This document shows positions 26,615 through 36,401 of a DNA stretch of 64,000 bases, in pieces (position 1 is the stretch's first letter; each line of letters opens with the position of its first letter). Both the position numbers and the translations under genes were made by a program. Source of the stretch: Labilibacter marinus (GTDB lineage Bacteria; Bacteroidota; Bacteroidia; Bacteroidales; Marinilabiliaceae). The stretch is taken from contig NZ_LXYE02000019.1 in assembly GCF_001659685.2 (NCBI RefSeq), forward strand, positions 124,001-188,000, given 5' to 3'. The notes under the pieces were generated by a model. The model had not been told where the DNA came from and did no database searches. It worked only from the letters and a program-made list of their open reading frames with translations.

Positions 26615-27364
26615 TTATAATTTCTTCAATTCGTCCAATACATAATCCTTTTTCCTGCGAGAAACGGGAACCGAAGAATCATCCGTCATTTTTAAATAAC
26701 CGCCATCAGACTTAATAAAGGCACTAACCTGAGTCAAGTTAACCATATGCGTTTTATGTGTTCGAATAAATCCATAGCCTTGCAAAATCTCTTCAAAATC
26801 AATGAGTGGTTTTGATACCAAATGCTCTCTCCCGCAGCTTAAATAAACGCGTGTATAATTGGCTTCGCCTTTACATTGAATAATGTTTTTCACCTCCACG
26901 TAATCTATTTTATCCGAAAACGGAAGGGCTATCTTTTTGTTTTCCGCTTTAAGTTCCTTGTTTTGCATAAACTGATCTAAACGAAAATCCTCTTCCTCCT
27001 TATAATTCAAAAATCTATCTACGGCCTCTTTTAGCTTTATGGCATCAATGGGTTTTAGTATATAATCTAAAGCAGAAAACCGAATGGCCTGAATGGCATA
27101 TTGATCGTACGCCGTAACAAAAATGATTTGAAAATCGGGTCGCTTAAAAAACTCCAACACCTTAAAACCATTGCCTCCAGGCATTTCTATATCCAGAAAA
27201 ACTAGATCTGGACTGTGCTCTTTAATGGAATCCACCGCAGCAATAGCACAATCTGCCTCAGCCACCACATCCACCTCAGGACAATATTTCTTTAATACTC
27301 CGCGAAGATTCTCTCGTCCATTTATTTCATCGTCAACGATGATAGATTTTATCGTTTCCATCAT
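26615..27364 (-). CDS. LytTR-family response regulator
   Basis: A 249-residue protein with an N-terminal receiver domain (VDDE at 8-11, phosphorylated Asp in LVFLDIEMPGGNGF, then VTAYDQYAI) and a C-terminal LytTR DNA-binding domain (about 140-245; IIQCKGEANYTRVYL, THKTHMVNL). It is encoded 33 bp downstream of the large sensor kinase on the same strand and is its evident partner. LytTR proteins bind two direct repeats upstream of their targets. I chose the first ATG of an ATG-ATG pair. Confidence 0.92.
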   Translation of the reverse strand: MMETIKSIIVDDEINGRENLRGVLKKYCPEVDVVAEADCAIAAVDSIKEHSPDLVFLDIEMPGGNGFKVLEFFKRPDFQIIFVTAYDQYAIQAIRFSALDYILKPIDAIKLKEAVDRFLNYKEEEDFRLDQFMQNKELKAENKKIALPFSDKIDYVEVKNIIQCKGEANYTRVYLSCGREHLVSKPLIDFEEILQGYGFIRTHKTHMVNLTQVSAFIKSDGGYLKMTDDSSVPVSRRKKDYVLDELKKL

Positions 27365-27397
27365 ATTCTTTTTACAACTCACCCTGAAAGCAATGCT

Positions 27398-30376
27398 CTA
27401 CTCCTCTGAAAAACAAATCTGAACTTTTGTTCCGAGTGCTTTTCCATTATCATCTTTTAAATCCTCAATTTGCATATGGTAAGCGGTTCCATATTTATCG
27501 GCCAGTAAATCTAAACGTTCCTGACTAAATTTAATACCCTTGCCATTGGATGTTTTGGGTTTTTCCCGTTCAGTATTTCTGCCAACACCATTATCTGTTA
27601 ACGATACACAAATGATATCCTCTTGTTCTTTGTTAATTTTAATTGCTAGTTTGCGTTCTCCTTGTTTTGGCGCAAGACCATGCAGTATGGCATTTTCAAC
27701 TAAAGGTTGGAGGATTAACGGCGGTATAAATACGGAATAAGCATCCACAAGCTCATCCACATCCACAATAAAATCAATATCAAATCGCAGCTTTTCCAAG
27801 TCCACATAATTATGGATAATTTCTAATTCCGTTGCCAGGGAAATTTCTTCTTTCTCACTATTTTTTAATACACTCCTAATCAGCTCTGCAAATTTTGAAA
27901 GATACTGATGCGCCTCATCGTTTTGTTTTTTCTGCACCAGATTTTGGATAGAATTCAAACAGTTATACATAAAGTGCGGGTTCATCTGTGCACGAATGGC
28001 AGTAAGCTCTAGCTCTCGGACTTTGGTATTAATGGCGGCTTCACTAATTTTTCTCTTGGTACGACGACGGTATAGACCCCATGCAATAAAAACAACAACT
28101 AGAAGAAATACAATTATGCTTAATATGGCTTTTAGAATACGGATGGTATACTCAGGGTCTTCTATTTTTGCCTTTCCTTTTATGGAATCAAATAGTAAGT
28201 TAGGTTGCTTTACTAGTTTAGATATACCAGGTGCAAATATCTTAACAAGAGTTCCATTCTTGTCAATAATTTGGCTTTGAGGAGTCCCTTTATAAAGAAA
28301 GCTATTCCTTAATAAATATTCATCTCTATTACTTGCAATTAATTTTGTGCCATCTACCTTAAATTTTTTCACATATTCTCTTACGGAAGGATCATCTCCA
28401 TTAAGAAAAACATACAAAAATTCGATATTTTGGCCTCCGAATAAAGTCTTTAAGGTATCCCTATATTTTTCGGCAGATGGTTTAAAAAAATCAGATTCAA
28501 TATCGCAAAAAGATAAGTATACCGCTTTATCTCTAAAGTCGGATAACTTTATCTTGTTACCATCAATATCCTCCATTGAAAAGTTGTAGGCCAGTTTCCC
28601 TACTCTAGAATTTTGTGCATTTTCAAAGGCTTGTGTTAATATTATAGCATTTTTTGAATTAGGATATTCCTCCATAAAACGATTGTAAAGTTGAGTGTAG
28701 GTATTAACGCTTCTATGTTTAATGGCACCCGATACGATTTTGTATTTAAGGGTGTGTTGAGTCATTCCACTAAAGAACTTTGAACTGTAAGCATAGTTAG
28801 CTTGATGCCAAAAATCATATTTATTACCAACCCATGGATCTTGGACATTTCCTTTTCCAGAAGCTTTATACGTTTTCTTTACAAAATGAGAAAAGACGTA
28901 TTTCCATAGAAAACGATCATACCCTTCGAAAAAGGACATCAAATCATTATCAAGGTGGATCCATTCTTCAAATTCAAGATATTCTTCTGGAGCAGATTGC
29001 TTTCCACTCCCTTTTAAAGCAATAGAATTAAGGACTTCTTTTGATAGCTTAAAACCTATTAAACTACTAACTCCCGTTGTTATTATTTCATAATATTCAG
29101 CAAGATATACTTCAGGAGCTAATTGTGTTTTATACAGATTAAGAAATTCTATTCGCTTATCGATATACTCTTCCACTTTGCTTTTAAAACTCATATAAGA
29201 CATATCCATATATTGTTTGGTATTTTCATTTTGAGAAGTAAAAGGAAGCTTTTCTTTTTTATTAAGAAGAGCAGCATTAAAAAAGTAATTAACATGATTA
29301 CTACCAACTCCATTTGCTCTTATAGTTTTATTGAATTGGTTTAAGTCAGCCGTTATATATAAATCGTCACCTGGTAGTACATAAAAGTTGGCATCCCTCT
29401 TATGAGTGAACTTAACTTTTTGAATTTTATCGACCTGAAATTTTAACTCAAAAGTTCCATCCGGATTTATGTTGCTTATTACTTGCATTATATCTTTCGT
29501 AGCTGGATTATCACTAAACCATTCAACAACTACCTTTTCACCCATCTCAGGATTAAGTATTTTCCCCTTGATGGTCACATTAGGATTGACGAAGGTTGTA
29601 TCTTTCTCCAAGAAATTATGAACACATTTTGTTTGATGACTTTCTATTAAATTAGGAAGAAATACTTGTTTGTTTATTATATGCTTTTGACCGTTTAAAT
29701 CATAAGCATCCGTTTTCTCGATAATAATCCCTGTTAAAGGATCTATCGTATATTCAACCCTATTTATGGCCTGACCAGTTTGTTCCTTTTCTAAAAGTGT
29801 TATATAGTTCTTGTTAATTTCGGTAACTATAAGTTCATTTTCCTCGATGGTAATTTGCTCATTTACATGAAGGTTTTTAGGAGTTTCTAAAAGTGGAAAT
29901 TTCACTGCTTTTACAATATCAGATTGTATAGAAACCTTCATCTCTGGAAAAAGGGTAATCAAAGAATCCTTTATTTCAACATTTGAAATTATTCCTGCAA
30001 ATGACATATCAAACTTGATGGTATCTAACTCCGCTATGGTGTATTTATTCTTTTTGTATTTTCGTTTTGAGTTTTGACTTAATTCTGAATGGTTTGCTGA
30101 AGACGAAAACCATTTATTACTTTTTATACTCTTATGCCTTTGGTATGAAAAAATTGTACTATCAGAATATTGAACTTTATAGTGGTTATTATAAACATCT
30201 AATATTTTGTAGGTAGAATAGGAGGTATACAAACCTTCCGTTTGCTCAGTTTCATTTTCCCAATTTTCATAAGTACTAGTTTTAAACGTGTACACACCCC
30301 CCTTCTTCAGCCTCTGCTGGCTTTTTAATTGAGGAATTATAGAAAGTAGAATTAAAATTAGCAATACTCGATTCAT
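27398..30376 (-). CDS. LytS-type sensor kinase with a TlpA-like extracytoplasmic region
   Basis: 992 residues. Signal peptide 1-20. A long N-terminal extracytoplasmic region follows, with a beta-sandwich stretch at about 265-345 resembling the DUF4369 domains of TlpA proteins (NPDGTFELKFQV; YVLPGDDLYI). It leads into a helical region and a thioredoxin-like domain at about 595-735 (FSMEDIDGNKIKLSDFRDK; cis-Pro in GTPQSQIIDKNG). The CxxC site of thioredoxins is replaced by FCDIESDFF, so both catalytic Cys are lost. One transmembrane helix lies at about 750-773. The cytosolic part is a LytS-type histidine kinase: MNPHFMYNCLNS (phosphoacceptor His) and an HATPase domain (LVENAILHG; DNGVGRN). The neighbours encode two intact TlpA relatives with the same layout. 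I infer a sensor derived from a TlpA protein. Confidence 0.85.
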   Translation of the reverse strand: MNRVLLILILLSIIPQLKSQQRLKKGGVYTFKTSTYENWENETEQTEGLYTSYSTYKILDVYNNHYKVQYSDSTIFSYQRHKSIKSNKWFSSSANHSELSQNSKRKYKKNKYTIAELDTIKFDMSFAGIISNVEIKDSLITLFPEMKVSIQSDIVKAVKFPLLETPKNLHVNEQITIEENELIVTEINKNYITLLEKEQTGQAINRVEYTIDPLTGIIIEKTDAYDLNGQKHIINKQVFLPNLIESHQTKCVHNFLEKDTTFVNPNVTIKGKILNPEMGEKVVVEWFSDNPATKDIMQVISNINPDGTFELKFQVDKIQKVKFTHKRDANFYVLPGDDLYITADLNQFNKTIRANGVGSNHVNYFFNAALLNKKEKLPFTSQNENTKQYMDMSYMSFKSKVEEYIDKRIEFLNLYKTQLAPEVYLAEYYEIITTGVSSLIGFKLSKEVLNSIALKGSGKQSAPEEYLEFEEWIHLDNDLMSFFEGYDRFLWKYVFSHFVKKTYKASGKGNVQDPWVGNKYDFWHQANYAYSSKFFSGMTQHTLKYKIVSGAIKHRSVNTYTQLYNRFMEEYPNSKNAIILTQAFENAQNSRVGKLAYNFSMEDIDGNKIKLSDFRDKAVYLSFCDIESDFFKPSAEKYRDTLKTLFGGQNIEFLYVFLNGDDPSVREYVKKFKVDGTKLIASNRDEYLLRNSFLYKGTPQSQIIDKNGTLVKIFAPGISKLVKQPNLLFDSIKGKAKIEDPEYTIRILKAILSIIVFLLVVVFIAWGLYRRRTKRKISEAAINTKVRELELTAIRAQMNPHFMYNCLNSIQNLVQKKQNDEAHQYLSKFAELIRSVLKNSEKEEISLATELEIIHNYVDLEKLRFDIDFIVDVDELVDAYSVFIPPLILQPLVENAILHGLAPKQGERKLAIKINKEQEDIICVSLTDNGVGRNTEREKPKTSNGKGIKFSQERLDLLADKYGTAYHMQIEDLKDDNGKALGTKVQICFSEE

Positions 30377-30510
30377 AGCTTTGGATTTATCGTTTGAAGA
30401 TAATATTGTTTAACGAGTATGAAAATAAGGGCTTGCAATCATTATTTATTGCTTAAATGTATAAGTGGTGTAAGTGAGTTATTTTGCGGTAAAATTATAA
30501 TCCTTAAAAC

Positions 30511-30545
30511 AAAAAAAGGGATAGGTGCCGCAGACACACTATCCC
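30511..30545 (-). terminator. Terminator of the 728-residue TlpA gene
   Basis: GGGATAG pairs with CTATCCC over a 14-nt loop. The A-run on the left forms a U-run on the minus strand. The sensor gene downstream therefore probably has its own promoter in 30377-30510, though none was clear. Confidence 0.7.
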
Positions 30546-30568
30546 CAAACCTAAAAAAATCCACACAA

Positions 30569-32755
30569 TTATTTTTGGCTTAAATCCTCTTTGTCCGAAA
30601 CCAGTAGCTTTGCTATTTCTTTTTCGAACTGATACATATTAAAGTTATCATTCAGCACCTTACCATCTTTATCAATAACCACATAACGCGGAATGCCATT
30701 AAACTTAAATAACTGACGCAAATACAAGTAATCATTATTGCTTATGCGATATGTATTTATCAAATCTTGCTCCTTCACAAACTTATCATACTTGCTTAAG
30801 GGCGTACTTCTATCGTTGGTAATAAACACAAAGTCAACATCTGGATTGCTTGCATATTGCTTGCGCGTTTCTTTCATTCGTTTTATGCCACTTACACAAG
30901 GTCCACACGAAGTTGCCCAAAAGTCAACCACCAATACTTTACCTTTATGTGGCGCTATTATTTTATTGAATATATCCGCAGCCTTTCCTTGTGGTAAAGC
31001 GTATGCATTAGCATTGGCTCCATCATAAGTACGGCTATAAAGAGCATCTCCTGTAGAAACTAAATAATCATTATCAATATTTTGTTTTAATTCGCCCCAT
31101 AATGCTTGAGCATTGCTAGCATTTATCTGTTTAAACTTATACTTTAAGGTTCGTAAGGTAGCTATATCCAACACTAAATTATCTTCAGCACCATATTGCT
31201 CGGTCATTTCAATTTTAGCCAACTCCCACATTTTGTCAGAAACCTTATCGTAATGGGCAATCGCCATTGTATTCCATGTAGAAAAGCTATCGCTATACCT
31301 ATCTTTTAACACAGAAAAACTTATCTGCATGTCCTTTAAGTGCTCCATTTCTTCAGGAGTCTTATCTTTTTTTTCAGCTAATTCTAAGTAGGCTCTATCC
31401 TCTTTTGATAAAAGCACTTCATTTTTTAAGAGATACTCAAAAAATCCTAACTCCAAAGGATACTTTTTCGCGACTTCATTTCTATGCTTCATTACCAAGT
31501 TGGAATACTCAAAACGATTGATAAAAACTTTAAACTTATCGCTAATTATTAAGGATTGATCATTTAAAGGAACATTACCCATAAAGTCGTAAAACGAATC
31601 GGGCAAAGGCTCCTGTAGTTCTTTGTTTTCTTTATCTTTACGTGCCTCCATGCTTCTGCGCATCTCTATATCAAGCATTGCTTCGGCATGGGTTAATATA
31701 ATTTCGTTTCGTAAAATAGTATATGTTTTTTCCATATTTATATTCCACATTTTACCGTAATACTTCAGCTTAGCCATCTCCATATCCTTTTGCTGATTAT
31801 AAAGAGCTACTTTTTCTTCAAGGCTCATGTTCTTTTTCATGTAGTAATACTTATGAAAATGCTTGCCCTCAAACTCAAATCGCAACAATTGGTTGTTCAC
31901 CTTAGCCAACTTGCCTTTATATCCCGTGTCTGGAAAATGATAATCTTTATGCCTAAAGCGATCTGCATTTAAAAAGTCTTCCCAATTAAGTATCATACCT
32001 AAAGTTTGTCCTGGCTCTAAATAAAATGGGATTGATTTTCTATCAAATTGAATATTAGAATACAAAGGTGAAATTAAAGGTATTTCTACCTCAAAACGAC
32101 CATCTGGCTGAACCTCAACAACCATTGGGTAATCCTCTCTAGTTAAGTAATTACTTAAATATATAACCCCTGTTGTAAGTTTTGATTTTACCGAATAGCC
32201 TTTAATATACCCTACAATCCTGCCTTTATCTTCGGTAAAAAAGTTATCCGATTTAAAATCCTTAAGCGCTGCATTACTGCACTTGTCTACCTCTTTATTT
32301 AACCAAGTATTTATTTCCTCAGGAAGTAAAGAGTAATATGGTCGCAAGCCAGCTTTCTTTTCATCCAAGGAAATACCAAAGATATCCTCATCAAAATTAA
32401 ACTGCTTGGTTTTTTTAATTAACGGCGGAAATATTAGTACTACAGTGCTGTCTCCAGAAACAGGCATAGAGAGGCGTTCGCCAAACTCAGCTCCTTCAAC
32501 CGACTTTATGGTATATGTTTCCTTGTTTTCCTCATCAATAAGTTTCATCTCATCATTAATCACCACCCACCAATTAGGTAAGAATCTACTCTGAAGGTGA
32601 ACTCGTGTTTCTTCTTTTGATAATTCAATTTTAGATACGTTGTAAATACCCGACTTTTTAAACTCATAATAAGGGTTAACAATGGTTTTGTTTTTTTGTG
32701 CCAGCATACTTGCCGACATCAGCACAACAAGGGCTGTTAGAATTAGATTTTTCAT
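30569..32755 (-). CDS. Large TlpA-family protein with a long N-terminal extension (728 aa)
   Basis: Signal peptide 1-19. Residues about 20-260 are beta-rich. YLEPGQTLGMILNW near 250 and GYKGKLAKVNNQLL match a segment shared with the 890-residue neighbour. A long charged helical region at 300-570 follows. A C-terminal thioredoxin domain starts near 590, with the active site WATSCGPCVSG near 611-621 and the cis-Pro in GIPRYVVIDKDG. The CxxC is intact, so it should reduce or exchange disulphides in the periplasm. It lies upstream of the sensor kinase, 193 bp apart with a terminator between. Its role may be to act on, or be regulated with, the sensor. Confidence 0.82.
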   Translation of the reverse strand: MKNLILTALVVLMSASMLAQKNKTIVNPYYEFKKSGIYNVSKIELSKEETRVHLQSRFLPNWWVVINDEMKLIDEENKETYTIKSVEGAEFGERLSMPVSGDSTVVLIFPPLIKKTKQFNFDEDIFGISLDEKKAGLRPYYSLLPEEINTWLNKEVDKCSNAALKDFKSDNFFTEDKGRIVGYIKGYSVKSKLTTGVIYLSNYLTREDYPMVVEVQPDGRFEVEIPLISPLYSNIQFDRKSIPFYLEPGQTLGMILNWEDFLNADRFRHKDYHFPDTGYKGKLAKVNNQLLRFEFEGKHFHKYYYMKKNMSLEEKVALYNQQKDMEMAKLKYYGKMWNINMEKTYTILRNEIILTHAEAMLDIEMRRSMEARKDKENKELQEPLPDSFYDFMGNVPLNDQSLIISDKFKVFINRFEYSNLVMKHRNEVAKKYPLELGFFEYLLKNEVLLSKEDRAYLELAEKKDKTPEEMEHLKDMQISFSVLKDRYSDSFSTWNTMAIAHYDKVSDKMWELAKIEMTEQYGAEDNLVLDIATLRTLKYKFKQINASNAQALWGELKQNIDNDYLVSTGDALYSRTYDGANANAYALPQGKAADIFNKIIAPHKGKVLVVDFWATSCGPCVSGIKRMKETRKQYASNPDVDFVFITNDRSTPLSKYDKFVKEQDLINTYRISNNDYLYLRQLFKFNGIPRYVVIDKDGKVLNDNFNMYQFEKEIAKLLVSDKEDLSQK

Positions 32756-32819
32756 GGTTAAATAATTTGATTAAAAAATAATCAGGGAAAATGCTTTTAA
32801 ACAATTATTTCCTTCGCTC

Positions 32820-32872
32820 ACCTCTAAATCTCCTAAAGGAGCCTCGTGCGCAGATCCCTTTAGGGAATAAAA
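32820..32872. repeat. Two small palindromes in intergenic spacer, possible dispersed repeat
   Basis: CTCCTAAAGGAG and CCCTTTAGGG lie 27 bp apart within 184 bp between the TlpA gene and the small membrane protein gene. Similar short palindromic spacers are scattered in Bacteroidota genomes. No ORF is seen here. Confidence 0.3.
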
Positions 32873-32938
32873 GGGTGTGCAAAGGCAAATGAAAGGTGTT
32901 AGAAAACTATAAGCGATTTCCCTGTAGTTATGGTGATT

Positions 32939-33319
32939 TTAATTATTTTCCTCTTTATTTTTTGTCAGTATTTTAATAGAAGCTTTAAATCCAATACCCA
33001 TAAAAATAAGAATTAGTCCAAAACACAAGCAGCTCCAATCTTCAGAAGGCTCTCTAACAATAGCGGATAGCACTACCTGGAAAATATTACCTAATACAAA
33101 TCCAAACCCACTAAAATAAAAGAGCTTTTGTAAGATATTTACCAAATCTATGATTTGTGGGTCACTACTAATTTGTTCTTTGGAGAGAAACTTATCTCTT
33201 AAAAAATTGACAATAATTACGAAAACATATACCAAAATTACGGCAATAACTATTTTCATAAAGATGCTGGCGTAAAAAGCTAAATAGACGCTTTCTGGGT
33301 TAAAAGAATGGGTATTCAT
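32939..33319 (-). CDS. Small hypothetical membrane protein, possibly DUF2975-like
   Basis: 126 residues with about four hydrophobic helices (about 18-45, 60-82, 84-100 and 95-115). Conserved-looking features include LVNILQKLFYFSGFGFVLG and CLCFGLILIFMGIGFKA. The layout recalls the DUF2975 family of small membrane proteins, often regulated with a DNA-binding partner, but I am not sure. It sits between two TlpA genes on the same strand with intergenic gaps of about 165-185 bp. Function unknown. Confidence 0.55.
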   Translation of the reverse strand: MNTHSFNPESVYLAFYASIFMKIVIAVILVYVFVIIVNFLRDKFLSKEQISSDPQIIDLVNILQKLFYFSGFGFVLGNIFQVVLSAIVREPSEDWSCLCFGLILIFMGIGFKASIKILTKNKEENN

Positions 33320-33438
33320 GGTTTGTTAAATTATTTGTGAGTTAAAAATATATAGAATTAAATTATGCCAATAAGGGTTTCCGACAAACGGTTGATTTTA
33401 ACTCATCAACGGTTACAAGCTCTGTTTATTCGGGAAAA

Positions 33439-33473
33439 TGCTTGCCCAACGAAGGGGCCTCGTTGGACAAGCA
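33439..33473 (-). terminator. Hairpin after the 890-residue TlpA gene
   Basis: A 14-pair stem with one G-U on the minus strand (arms start TGCTTG and end CAAGCA) over a 7-nt loop. It is 11 bp beyond the stop at 33484. No good U-run follows, so it may stabilise the 3' end rather than terminate. Confidence 0.55.
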
Positions 33474-33483
33474 AGATGATGTA

Positions 33484-36156
33484 TTACAAATATTTATTGA
33501 TCAATTGTTTTATAGCCTGATTGTTATGCAAACGGAAGTTATTCTTGGCCACTTTTCCATTTTTATCTACCAATACGTAATGCGGAATACCAGCAACGTC
33601 AAACTGTTTACACAATGCGTCCCACTGCTCTTGGGTACATTTATAATGCTCTCCTTTTATTTCGGGTAACATATTCATGTATGCACCTTGAGGCGAAGAA
33701 GCTGCAGATAGATATACAAACACCACATCCTCATCGGCCATTTGTGCTTTTAAGGGAGCTATTTTTTTAATACCCGAGCGACAAGGGCTACACCATGTAG
33801 CCCAAAAATCTACATACACTACCTTACCTTTATATTTAGCCATAATGGCATCAAACAATTCGGTATTATCTTCAACTTCTGGCATCTCATTCACCGCAAC
33901 CGTTCCATTCTTCTTATTCTCTTCAATTTTAGCAATCACCTCTTGGTTAGTATCCTGAATATATTGCTGAACAAAAGGGTTAGAAATATGCTCAAGTCGA
34001 TAACCTAAGTCCTCTTCAGCTAACGGCTCGTATTCATTCACCACTTTACGCAAAATATCCTGACTAGTCATAATATCGGCAGCAAAGCCAGGCTCAACCC
34101 CAAAATTTTCTTTTAAACCATTATCTCTGAACTCAATTTTTGCATCAACATTAAGTCTTTTGTCTAGTTTTTTATATTTATCAGTAAAGGCTTTAATTTC
34201 ATCTGCATATTTTTTGCGGTGTTCTTGTGCATATTCAACATCTGGTCTGTTAAAAAGAGTCAGTTTATCATTACAAAAACCTTCATCCACGGCATCTAAT
34301 GTGGCACCTTCATCCTTAAGCAACTGAGGCAACTCCTCGGGTTTGTGTTTTCCCTTCGTTTTCCTATAAATATTACGTAGTTCTTTATGATATTTTCGAA
34401 CAAAACGAGTATTTGCATCACTCTCCATAAAAATATCCAGTTCTTTAAATACATCTTGATACGGAGCTAAAGAATCAATTAAAGCTTCTTCCTCGTTCGT
34501 TAACTCATATCCATATTTTTTAACTCCATTTGCAATATTGTATACATCTCCATATTTATAATGCAAGATTCCAAAAAACGAGAAATACTTAATTCTATTA
34601 ATAAACGAACTATAGCTACCACCAATCAAAGCCATTGAATCATTGACTAAAGCATTATCTATAAAGCTTACTTCCTCCTTGGTATACTTCGGAATATCTA
34701 CACCCAAATCTCTTTGCTTACGCGGAATATCATGCTTTTTACGATAGGCCTGATCATATTTCCATTTGTATTCGAACTTAGCAGAGTTATGCATATAAAT
34801 AAGGTCGTATCTTTTAATCTGCTCAGCCTTGGGGCTGATGTAATTCTTCTTTACAAAAGCATCCAATTTAGTTAAATCCTTCTCTAGGTAGAACTGATGA
34901 AAATCTACAAATTCCTTCACCGACATATTTAGCACTTTTTTAAGTACTTCCTGATAAGTACGGCTATTCAAGTTTCTCATCGCAAACAATTCATTATTCA
35001 CTCTACCTAGCTCACCTAAATATTTAGGATTACCCTTTCCTAGAATCTGAAAAACTTGTTGTCCTGGTTCTAAGTAAACAGATCCATTCCAAGCTTTAGA
35101 ACGCACGTAAACGATATTGCCATGCAGCATAGGTACTTCAACCGAAAATAAACCTCCATCTCCTACTTTGGCCGAATACTCATCCTGACTCCCTGTAAGA
35201 ATATTGTTTACATGAACCAATATTTCGAGCTCACCGTAACGTTTTTTGTATGCACTTATACAACCAGAATATATGGAAGAGCCCTTGTTAAATTTCATGC
35301 TATTTAAAGGAAAATCACGCTCTGCTATTCCCCAAAACACAACTTCTTTTTTTGAATCACAAAGAGTAGTCATTTCAGCTATTGATTCTCCAATCAATAA
35401 TTCACCATCTTTACCTCTGGGGTATTTGAAACTGGCTTTTGAAGATCTTGATGTGATATTTGAATTTTCTTCTTCTTCTTCCTCCCAATAAGTCTCTAAT
35501 GGATATAGATTAGTAATGGTATATTTGGCTTTTCCTTTTTTCCTATTCACTAATAGCTTAATACCTCCTTCATTATTCTTTAACTCTATAAAGCCATTTC
35601 CTTTTTTATCGATAGAAACATCTCCATAAGTCCAATGCTTACCTTTGTAAAAAGCCTCTTTATTGTACAAACATATGTTTAAATCGCCTCCTATTTTATT
35701 ATACCAAACGCCTTGCATATTATCCGGTATAAGCGAGGCTTCTTTAATTCCACTCAGTTGAATATCGTATATGTGCCAACCGCCAAACTCTTCACGTAGG
35801 TCTATGGCTTTTACGTCATCTCCCAACGCAGCAAAATGCAGTGTATACTTAAAGGTGCCGCTTTCAGGTATTTTAACCCACTTACCCAGGTTTAAGCCAT
35901 CACAACTTTGGATATATAACTTTTTATCCTCCTCATTTACATCGCATATATATGTCTTCTTAGGAATATTAAAGCTAGCTCCAGGTCTACCTTTATAACT
36001 AATGCTAACAGCAGTACTTGTTTCATTTAGCTGTATCTGATCGATACTTAAACCAGGCGCAGTAGAATAGTTTTGGCTGGGGTTTTTAATTACTTTTTGG
36101 GCGTGCATACCCATAAAGCACAATAGGGTTAATAAGGTCAACGAAAGTCGTTTCAT
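33484..36156 (-). CDS. Large TlpA-family protein with a long N-terminal extension (890 aa)
   Basis: Signal peptide 1-19 (ending MHAQ). The N-terminal 400 residues are beta-rich; a segment YLEPGQQVFQILG followed by LGELGRVNNELFA resembles that of the 728-residue neighbour. A helical middle (about 420-760) leads to the thioredoxin domain with WATWCSPCRSG near 780-790 and GIPHYVLVDKNG as cis-Pro loop. The CxxC is intact. The two proteins are paralogues with low similarity outside these landmarks. It is the most upstream gene of the five-gene block and has a predicted -7 box before it. It is expected in the periplasm or outer surface of the inner membrane. Confidence 0.82.
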   Translation of the reverse strand: MKRLSLTLLTLLCFMGMHAQKVIKNPSQNYSTAPGLSIDQIQLNETSTAVSISYKGRPGASFNIPKKTYICDVNEEDKKLYIQSCDGLNLGKWVKIPESGTFKYTLHFAALGDDVKAIDLREEFGGWHIYDIQLSGIKEASLIPDNMQGVWYNKIGGDLNICLYNKEAFYKGKHWTYGDVSIDKKGNGFIELKNNEGGIKLLVNRKKGKAKYTITNLYPLETYWEEEEEENSNITSRSSKASFKYPRGKDGELLIGESIAEMTTLCDSKKEVVFWGIAERDFPLNSMKFNKGSSIYSGCISAYKKRYGELEILVHVNNILTGSQDEYSAKVGDGGLFSVEVPMLHGNIVYVRSKAWNGSVYLEPGQQVFQILGKGNPKYLGELGRVNNELFAMRNLNSRTYQEVLKKVLNMSVKEFVDFHQFYLEKDLTKLDAFVKKNYISPKAEQIKRYDLIYMHNSAKFEYKWKYDQAYRKKHDIPRKQRDLGVDIPKYTKEEVSFIDNALVNDSMALIGGSYSSFINRIKYFSFFGILHYKYGDVYNIANGVKKYGYELTNEEEALIDSLAPYQDVFKELDIFMESDANTRFVRKYHKELRNIYRKTKGKHKPEELPQLLKDEGATLDAVDEGFCNDKLTLFNRPDVEYAQEHRKKYADEIKAFTDKYKKLDKRLNVDAKIEFRDNGLKENFGVEPGFAADIMTSQDILRKVVNEYEPLAEEDLGYRLEHISNPFVQQYIQDTNQEVIAKIEENKKNGTVAVNEMPEVEDNTELFDAIMAKYKGKVVYVDFWATWCSPCRSGIKKIAPLKAQMADEDVVFVYLSAASSPQGAYMNMLPEIKGEHYKCTQEQWDALCKQFDVAGIPHYVLVDKNGKVAKNNFRLHNNQAIKQLINKYL

Positions 36157-36201
36157 AATTTATTTTTTTTAGGTCATTAAAAATTGAGCACTGAAAGTAC
36201 T

Positions 36202-36209
36202 CAAACATA
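36202..36209 (-). promoter_or_regulatory. Predicted -7 box of the 890-residue TlpA gene
   Basis: On the minus strand TATGTTTG fits TAnnTTTG, 46 bp before the ATG at 36156. No -33 at the usual spacing was seen. Confidence 0.35.
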
Positions 36210-36377
36210 ATATTATTACGCATGAATATTAAGGCTTTTATAGGGGGGTAAATCGAAGGAATGTATAATCGGTATGATTTATTGAGCAATTGGTATGATT
36301 TTACCTATTCTACTTATAACCTACCGTTTTACTCTGCAAACAATAGTTAATATTTAAGTAGCCCTATATTTATTTGT

Positions 36378-36385
36378 TACATTTG
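36378..36385 (+). promoter_or_regulatory. Predicted -7 box of pdxB
   Basis: TACATTTG fits TAnnTTTG and lies 16 bp before the pdxB ATG, giving a very short leader. Confidence 0.45.
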
Positions 36386-36401
36386 CACAAAGTAGTTTTC
36401 A

